Assembly (NCBI GenBank): GCA_035633215.1
Contig: DASQFI010000037.1
Location: 95,579 to 159,578 of the forward strand
Direction of reading: 5' to 3'
DNA: 64,000 bases
Origin: DASQFI01 sp035633215
GTDB taxonomy: Bacteria; Acidobacteriota; Vicinamibacteria; Vicinamibacterales; SCN-69-37
Shown here: positions 59,781 through 64,000 of the stretch, piece by piece
Numbering within the stretch: position 1 is the stretch's first letter
Layout of the letters: the number at the start of each line of letters is the position of its first letter
The notes under the pieces: model-generated
Seen by the model: only the letters and a program-made list of their open reading frames with translations
Databases searched by the model: none
What the model was told of the DNA's origin: nothing
Translations under genes and position numbers: made by a program

Positions 59781-59950
59781 TGAGTTATTGAGTTATTGCG
59801 TTATCGGGCTATTTAAGGACGTTCTGGACGGGCCGTCGGCCCGAATTCATTGTGTCCGCGACTTCAGGACACGACAAGCCTGATCTTTGACAACAAGCTC
59901 TTCAATAACTCAATAACCCAATAACCCAATAACTCAATAACTCAATAACT
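59781..59950. repeat. Octamer repeat block (CAATAACT) in inverted arrangement
   Basis: Six tandem octamers CAATAACY fill 59903-59950. Three inverse copies (TGAGTTAT, with one variant) fill 59781-59804. The two arrays could pair into a long stem across about 100 bp. The AT-rich block sits between the DUF3467 start and the lexA stop; the lexA TGA uses the last T of the array. The 98 bp between the arrays hold no gene. Confidence 0.75.
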
Positions 59951-60555
59951 CAGTATTTCCGCATCACTCCGACGACGACGCCCTGGACCTGCACCTGGGA
60001 CGCGTCGAGGATGAGCGGCTGCATGGCCGGGTTGGCGGGTTGCAGGCGAATGCGGCCGTTGTCGCGGTAGAACTTCTTCAGGGTCACGTCGGTGCCGCTG
60101 ATGAGGGCGATGACCATCTCGCCGTTGTCTGCGGTTTTGCGGTCCTCGACCACGACGAAATCGCCGTCTCGAATCTGTTCGTCGATCATCGAGTCGCCCT
60201 TGACGCGGAGGACGTAGGTTTCGCGCTTGCCGACGAGGTCCTCGGGGACGGCAATGGTCTCGTTCGTCGCGACGGCCTCGATCGGCGCGCCGGCGGCGAC
60301 GTAGCCGAGCAGCGGCAGATCCACGGCTCGATGCCCCGTTCGCGCCGACAGCAGCTCCACCGACCGGCTGCGGTTCCAGGATCGCCGAATGAATCCCTTT
60401 TCCTGAAGGTTCGTGAGGTGCTTGTGCACCGTCGCGAGTGACGACAGGCTGAACCGGCGGCCGATCTCCTCGAGACTCGGCGCATAGCCGTATTGCTGAA
60501 TGAACTCCTGCAGGTAGTCGAGAATCTCGCGTTGACGTTTGGTGAGGGGCTGCAC
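59950..60555 (-). CDS. lexA: LexA repressor
   Basis: 201 residues from a GTG at 60555; the upstream open frame runs past the promoter and is rejected. The winged-helix DNA-binding half (about 1-68; TKRQREILDYLQEFIQQYGY, SLEEIGRRFSLSSLATVHKH) is joined to an S24 protease domain with the Ala-Gly cleavage site in YVAAGAPIEAV, serine in KGDSMIDEQIRDG and lysine in TLKKFYRD. It represses SOS genes and self-cleaves with RecA. A near-consensus promoter lies immediately upstream. Confidence 0.94.
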   Translation of the reverse strand: MQPLTKRQREILDYLQEFIQQYGYAPSLEEIGRRFSLSSLATVHKHLTNLQEKGFIRRSWNRSRSVELLSARTGHRAVDLPLLGYVAAGAPIEAVATNETIAVPEDLVGKRETYVLRVKGDSMIDEQIRDGDFVVVEDRKTADNGEMVIALISGTDVTLKKFYRDNGRIRLQPANPAMQPLILDASQVQVQGVVVGVMRKY

Positions 60556-60564
60556 GCCGTGCGG

Positions 60565-60593
60565 ACTATACGCAAAGAAAAGGCGAAGATCAA
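60565..60593 (-). promoter_or_regulatory. Predicted lexA promoter, near-leaderless
   Basis: On the minus strand TTGATC (60593-60588) and TATAGT (60570-60565) are spaced by exactly 17 bases. The -10 ends 9 bases before the GTG at 60555, so RNA would start at or within a few bases of the start codon. No LexA operator is recognised with certainty. Confidence 0.6.
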
Positions 60594-60715
60594 GGCCCGG
60601 GGGAATTGGGTGCTTTGCAAACCCACGGTGGCATTTTACGCGCCTGTAAGCCCATGTACAATAGCCTGTTACGGGTCGGTCCTGCCTTGTCACACCCACG
60701 GCGGATACTCCCCTC

Positions 60716-61696
60716 ATGGCGAAGACGTTCAACCTCGCGACGTTCACGGCATTCAAGAACGAAGACGAGGCCATCGCGTTGCTCGAAAAGCTCCGCTGGC
60801 CGAATGGGGCGGCGTGTCCCCATTGCGGCGGAGCCGACCCCTACAAACTGACGGCGAAGACGACGAGCAAGAAACCGGGACGCAAAGGGCTGTGGAAGTG
60901 CCGCGCGTGCCGTAAGCAGTTCACGGTCAAGGTTGGGACGATTTTCGAGCAGTCCCACATTCCTGCGTCGAAGTGGCTGATGGCCCTGCACCTCCAGTGC
61001 TCGTCCAAGAAAGGCATGTCGGCGCACCAGTTTCACCGCATGTTGGGCGTGACGTATCGCGCGGCGTGGTTCATGGCCCACCGTCTGCGGCATGCGATGT
61101 CGGACACCACGCTGTTTCCGTTCCCGATGTCTGGCGTGGTCGAGGCTGATGAAACCTACATCGGTGGCAAGCGCCGTCAGGGGAGCCGCAAGGACGGCCG
61201 TACGCTACTCACGGGCCGTCCGGGACCGTCTGACGCCATTAAGACGCCGGTCATGGCTTTAGTCGAGCGCAAGGGGCGTGCGATTGCCTTCCCGGTCGAG
61301 CGCGTGGACGGCAAGACGTTGCAGGACGCGATCCGTAAGCATGTTCGCGCCCGTGCCACGCACATGATGACCGACGATCTGAAGTCCTACCACGGTCTGT
61401 CGATGGGCTTCGCTGGGCACGACACGATCAAGCACTCGACGGGCGAATACGTCCGCGAGAACGTTCACACCAACACCGTAGAATCGTTTTTCGCGTTACT
61501 CAAGCGCGGCATCATCGGCACGTTTCACCACGTCAGCAAAGGGCACCTGCACCGTTACTGCGATGAGTTCGCATTCCGCTACACCAATCGCGTCGCACTC
61601 GGCGTGACGGACGAGGACCGCACCAAGCTGCTCGTCCTCGCCGCCGAAGGCAAGCGGCTGACCTACCGTCAACCATCAGGAACTCGCGCGGCGTAA
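60716..61696 (+). CDS. IS1595 family transposase
   Basis: 326 residues. An N-terminal zinc ribbon (CPHC at about 34-37 with CRAC at about 62-65) and the DDE-type catalytic domain: VVEADETYIGGKRR (about 141-154), MMTDDLKSYHG and VHTNTVESFFALLKRGIIGT, the N/E-containing signature of the IS1595 group. Complete and apparently functional. Codons are less GC-biased than in the core genes beside it. Start ATG at 60716. Confidence 0.92.
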   Translation: MAKTFNLATFTAFKNEDEAIALLEKLRWPNGAACPHCGGADPYKLTAKTTSKKPGRKGLWKCRACRKQFTVKVGTIFEQSHIPASKWLMALHLQCSSKKGMSAHQFHRMLGVTYRAAWFMAHRLRHAMSDTTLFPFPMSGVVEADETYIGGKRRQGSRKDGRTLLTGRPGPSDAIKTPVMALVERKGRAIAFPVERVDGKTLQDAIRKHVRARATHMMTDDLKSYHGLSMGFAGHDTIKHSTGEYVRENVHTNTVESFFALLKRGIIGTFHHVSKGHLHRYCDEFAFRYTNRVALGVTDEDRTKLLVLAAEGKRLTYRQPSGTRAA

Positions 61697-61738
61697 TCGT
61701 GAGCGTCTACCGGGCCGACGCTGGCATTGGGGACCGCG

Positions 61739-61808
61739 TGGAGCGCCGGAGGATCGAACTCCGCAAGACTCGGACTCCATCAGTCCGGCAAGGCAACCTG
61801 CGCGCCCC
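61739..61808 (-). ncRNA. tRNA-like structure inside the IS1595 element
   Basis: Minus strand. A 7-bp acceptor stem (GGGGCGC with GCGCTCC, one G-U), a canonical T-arm (CGGAG, loop TTCGATC, CTCCG) and a 5-bp anticodon-like stem (CGGAC/GTCCG, loop TGATGGA) are all present in tRNA order. The discriminator would be A. Against a working tRNA: the loop lacks U33, the D-arm region is only 14 nt and lacks conserved bases, and CCA is not encoded. It may be a decayed tRNA or a mimic. Confidence 0.45.
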
Positions 61809-61871
61809 TACGAGGAGCATCGGCAATTGCGGTTGCCACTGGACGACACGGACGACGTATGATCAGATTTC

Positions 61872-62027
61872 ATGAAGAAGCGAGCATCGAAGAGACTCCA
61901 GCGACAGTCCACCGTCGTCCCGCCAAGTCCGTTCGATTTCGAGGAAACCGTGAGACGCGTACTGCAGGTCAAGCCACCGCCAAAGCCCACAACGAAACGA
62001 GATAAGCGATCGCGCCGTACAGTCTAG
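61872..62027 (+). CDS. Small basic passenger protein of the IS1595 element
   Basis: 51 residues, ATG 61872 to TAG 62025-62027. A Lys/Arg-rich start, then PSPFDFEETVRRVLQVKPPP (about 18-37) and a basic tail KRDKRSRR. A short acidic-then-basic core of this kind is, from memory, common in tiny ORFs behind IS1595-type transposases, but no function is known to me. Its stop lies within the candidate right inverted repeat, which supports it being part of the element. Confidence 0.5.
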   Translation: MKKRASKRLQRQSTVVPPSPFDFEETVRRVLQVKPPPKPTTKRDKRSRRTV

Positions 62028-62082
62028 GCACGTAAATGTATTCTCAGCATTCGCCGATACGTCGTGTGTCCACGGACACGCT

Positions 62083-62490
62083 ATGGGCGCAGACACACAG
62101 CAGGTTGAGGCTCTGCACGACATCGTTGAGCCATTCCTCGTTCGCTATGACGGCCGTGATGCCGACTTCGGAGTTCTTGAAGGAGATGCCCTCGGCGAGT
62201 CAATCCTCGGATCATCTCGGCTGTACAGCACGGTTGCCCATTTCGTCGTCCTGGGATACATCCCTAAACCACGCGGGAGGAGAGAACTTCGCTGTTACGC
62301 GAGGCCAGCGTCTTCGGGGTCATGGGATCAGTTATGGTCGATTGCGCCGTTACTCGCGGCATATGTTGCCCATCCTGATTTCCACCACAAAGCGATCAAG
62401 TTTCTGTTTCAGCAAGTCACGGATCACATCAAGAAAATCTGGACCAAACCGTCCGACACAAAAAAATTGGTAATTGGTTACCGCGTCTGA
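62083..62490 (+). pseudogene. Hypothetical protein truncated by the IS66 insertion
   Basis: From an ATG at 62083 the frame encodes about 129 native residues before entering the IS66 left end at 62470 and stopping at 62490. The sequence is globular (VRYDGRDADFGVLEGDALGE, STVAHFVVLGYIPKPRGRRE, ARPASSGSWDQLW, FHHKAIKFLFQQVTDHIKKI). It loosely resembles accessory proteins with a YDGxDAD start and a GSW motif; I am not sure of a family. Lower GC than the core genes. The C-terminal part is lost or lies beyond the window. Confidence 0.55.
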
Positions 62491-64000
62491 CTTGTACTGA
62501 AAGAAGAAGTCTGGCATAACAGGCGCGTGAGCGGGCGCGCGGATGAGCGTTCCACCGACCCGACCGAGGAACTCCGACGAGAGAATGCGCGGTTGCGTCG
62601 TGAGCTGGAACGATCCGAAGCCGAGCGGACTCGCGTTGAGCGGGAGCGCGCGCGACTGGAACGCGAGAACGCGCGACTGAAGGACGAATTGGAGGCCGCG
62701 CGGCGCGCCGGGGCCCGCCAAGCGGCGCCGTTTTCGAAGGGCGCGCCGAAACGTCGGCCGCGTCGACCGGGGCGCAAACCGGGCCGCGCGTATGGGCGCC
62801 GCGGGCAGCGCCCGATTCCCACCGTCGTGCATGAAACCCACACCGTCCCGCTGCCGAGGACGTGTCCCGCCTGCGGCGATCCCGTGCGCGAAACCCACGT
62901 CGCCGCCCAATATCAGGAAGACCTGCCGCCGGTCCACCCGGTCATCCGACGCTTTGAGGTCCACGTCGGACGGTGTCGCGGGTGCCAGCGCCGCGTCCAA
63001 GGCCGCCATCCGCTGCAGACGTCCGATGCGCTCGGCGCCGCGGCGGTGCAGCTCGGCCCCCATGCGATTGCGCTGGCGGTCAGTCTCAACAAGCAATTCG
63101 GCCTGTCGTTCGGGAAAATCGCCACCGTGTTCCAGACGCGGTTCGCGCTCCATGTGACGCCCAGTGCGCTGGTACGGGCGCTGCACCGCGCGGCGGCGCA
63201 GAGCAAACCGACGTATGCCGCGCTGTGTGAGACCGTGCGCACCAGCCGGGTGGTCGTACCTGATGAAACGGGCTGGAAAGTCCGCGGGCTGCTGCACTGG
63301 TTGTGGGTCTTTGCCACGGCGACCACGACCGTCTATTGCATTCGCCGCGGTCGAGGCTTTCGCGACGCCGCCTCGGTGCTCGGCGCCGACTTCGCGGGAG
63401 GCCTCGGGCGCGATGGATGGGCACCGTATCGACAATTCAGGGAGGCGTTCCATCAAACCTGTGTCGGGCATTTGCTCAGACGATGCCGCACGCTGCAGCA
63501 CGATCATCCGCGTGCCCGGTTTCCGGCGCGCATCGCGCGCATCCTTCAGCACGCGCTTGCCGTGCGGGACCGTCGCGCGGCCGGCATCATGTCCGCCCAC
63601 GGCGTGGATGTCGCGCGGGGCCATCTCTTCAACCAGGTGTTGGACTCACTCGAGGAGCCGGGCACGATCCAGGAAGTGCAGCGCTTCGCGCGGCATCTGA
63701 CGGTCGAACTACCGGCGCTCTTCAGCTTCCTCGTCGATCCGACCCTCGACGCGACCAACTGGCGCGCCGAGCAGGCGCTGCGGCCGGCCGTGATCACTCG
63801 CAAAGTCTGTGGCGGTGGGAATCGATCCGCGCGCGGGGCTGAGACGCAACAGGTCTTGGCGAGTCTCCTGCGGACCGCGCATCAGCGAGGCCTCGACAGC
63901 TCCGACGTGCTCACCACCCTGCTGCGCGCGCCCGCGCCGATCGTCTCACCACATTTCTATCCGACCAGCGCTTCACTCAACTGACGCGGTAATCAATTAC
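62470..64000 (+). mobile_element. IS66-family insertion element
   Basis: Left end GTAATTGGTTACCGCGTC (62470-62487) and right end 63983-64000 are inverted repeats matching at 17 of 18 bases, starting with the GTAA typical of IS66. The element is 1531 bp and holds a single transposase gene, without the tnpA/tnpB accessories of classical IS66. The window ends exactly at its last base, so target duplication cannot be checked. Confidence 0.88.
62527..63984 (+). CDS. tnpC: IS66 family transposase (TnpC)
   Basis: 485 residues from a GTG at 62527. A coiled-coil N-terminus of alternating Glu/Arg (about 12-60), a basic linker, a zinc-binding domain (CPACGD...CRGCQRR, about 115-155) and the DDE domain: VVPDETGWKVRGLLHW (first Asp), GRDGWAPYRQFREA (second Asp) and DPTLDATNWRAEQALRPAVI (Glu). 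The end CGGGNRSARGAETQQVLASL is typical. The gene fills the element between its inverted repeats and looks intact. Confidence 0.93.
   Translation: MSGRADERSTDPTEELRRENARLRRELERSEAERTRVERERARLERENARLKDELEAARRAGARQAAPFSKGAPKRRPRRPGRKPGRAYGRRGQRPIPTVVHETHTVPLPRTCPACGDPVRETHVAAQYQEDLPPVHPVIRRFEVHVGRCRGCQRRVQGRHPLQTSDALGAAAVQLGPHAIALAVSLNKQFGLSFGKIATVFQTRFALHVTPSALVRALHRAAAQSKPTYAALCETVRTSRVVVPDETGWKVRGLLHWLWVFATATTTVYCIRRGRGFRDAASVLGADFAGGLGRDGWAPYRQFREAFHQTCVGHLLRRCRTLQHDHPRARFPARIARILQHALAVRDRRAAGIMSAHGVDVARGHLFNQVLDSLEEPGTIQEVQRFARHLTVELPALFSFLVDPTLDATNWRAEQALRPAVITRKVCGGGNRSARGAETQQVLASLLRTAHQRGLDSSDVLTTLLRAPAPIVSPHFYPTSASLN

Larger units (their letters stand above)
60630..62040 (+). mobile_element. 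IS1595-family insertion element (approximate ends)
   Basis: The element holds a transposase (60716-61696), a tRNA-like structure (61739-61808) and a passenger ORF (61872-62027). Candidate ends are GGCATTTTACGCGCCT at 60630-60645 and AGGCACGTAAATGTA at 62026-62040, which match as inverted repeats with one gap and one or two mismatches. I could not find a target duplication, so the exact limits are uncertain. It lies just upstream of the lexA promoter. Confidence 0.6.

Noticed and set aside
59903..59950. Possible CRISPR array
   Set aside because: The repeat unit is 8 bases with no spacers and no cas genes anywhere in the window.
61727..62005. 92-codon plus-strand frame over the tRNA-like region
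   Set aside because: It crosses the tRNA-like structure and has no ordered pattern; the 61872 ORF fits better.
62036..62473. 145-codon plus-strand frame alternative to the 62083 gene
   Set aside because: Ser/Arg/Thr-rich with no hydrophobic core, whereas the 62083 frame looks globular.

Overview
The window is a single 64 kb stretch of high-GC bacterial DNA. Gene content points to an Acidobacteriota member, most likely of the Vicinamibacteria type. Supporting signs are a VWFA-related protein of the kind expanded in acidobacteria, a Ser/Thr kinase fused to TPRs, a PEGA-domain pseudokinase, a fused type I AroD-AroE, and many GTG starts that overlap the preceding stop codon. Two genes are broken by what looks like the loss of one C in a C run, so the sequence is either a draft assembly with indel errors or a genome with fresh frameshifts. 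Taxonomy is inferred from gene content only.

Layout. 0-6.5 kb: envelope-linked proteins (TPR/TonB-C, PEGA pseudokinase, VWFA protein), a frameshifted VOC gene and tRNA-Gly(CCC). 6.5-9.6 kb: phosphomannomutase and nucleotidyltransferase (sugar nucleotides) and pgsA. 9.6-17.3 kb: a tight nine-gene minus-strand operon, aroC-def-fmt-rsmB-PASTA-rpe-thioesterase-epimerase-bamD. 17.3-27.6 kb: a sigma-54 activator that appears split in two, a frameshifted peptide-permease gene, a TPR protein, an ECF sigma/anti-sigma pair with its own sigma-E-like promoter, an exported beta-propeller and an S55-like peptidase.

27.6-40.5 kb is the centrepiece: an aromatic amino acid supraoperon (aroDE, trpE, trpG, trpD, trpC, trpF, trpB, trpA, chorismate mutase, DAHP synthase, tyrA, then acetoacetyl-CoA synthetase and a JAMM peptidase). 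It is preceded by a complete-looking trp attenuator: promoter, 31-residue leader peptide with W-S-Y-W-W-W, antiterminator and intrinsic terminator. I read this directly from the bases and consider it the best discovery in the window.

40.5-51 kb: outer-membrane barrel, PstS-like protein, Ser/Thr kinase, a small cysteine-rich protein, PQQ sugar dehydrogenase, DUF2255, TauE and leucyl aminopeptidase. 51-60.6 kb (minus): amiC, ftsK, RNase J, ksgA, a metallopeptidase, nth, DUF3467 and lexA. This stretch is interrupted by a small MITE-like element, a REP-like palindrome and octamer repeats.

60.6-64 kb is accessory: an IS1595-family element carrying a tRNA-like structure and a 51-residue passenger ORF, then a hypothetical gene cut by an IS66-family element whose right inverted repeat ends exactly at base 64000. 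Several short intergenic repeat families (GAACTTA-type, AAGGCAG-type, CAATAACT octamers) recur behind unrelated genes. No CRISPR array, rRNA, prophage or recognised defence system is visible.
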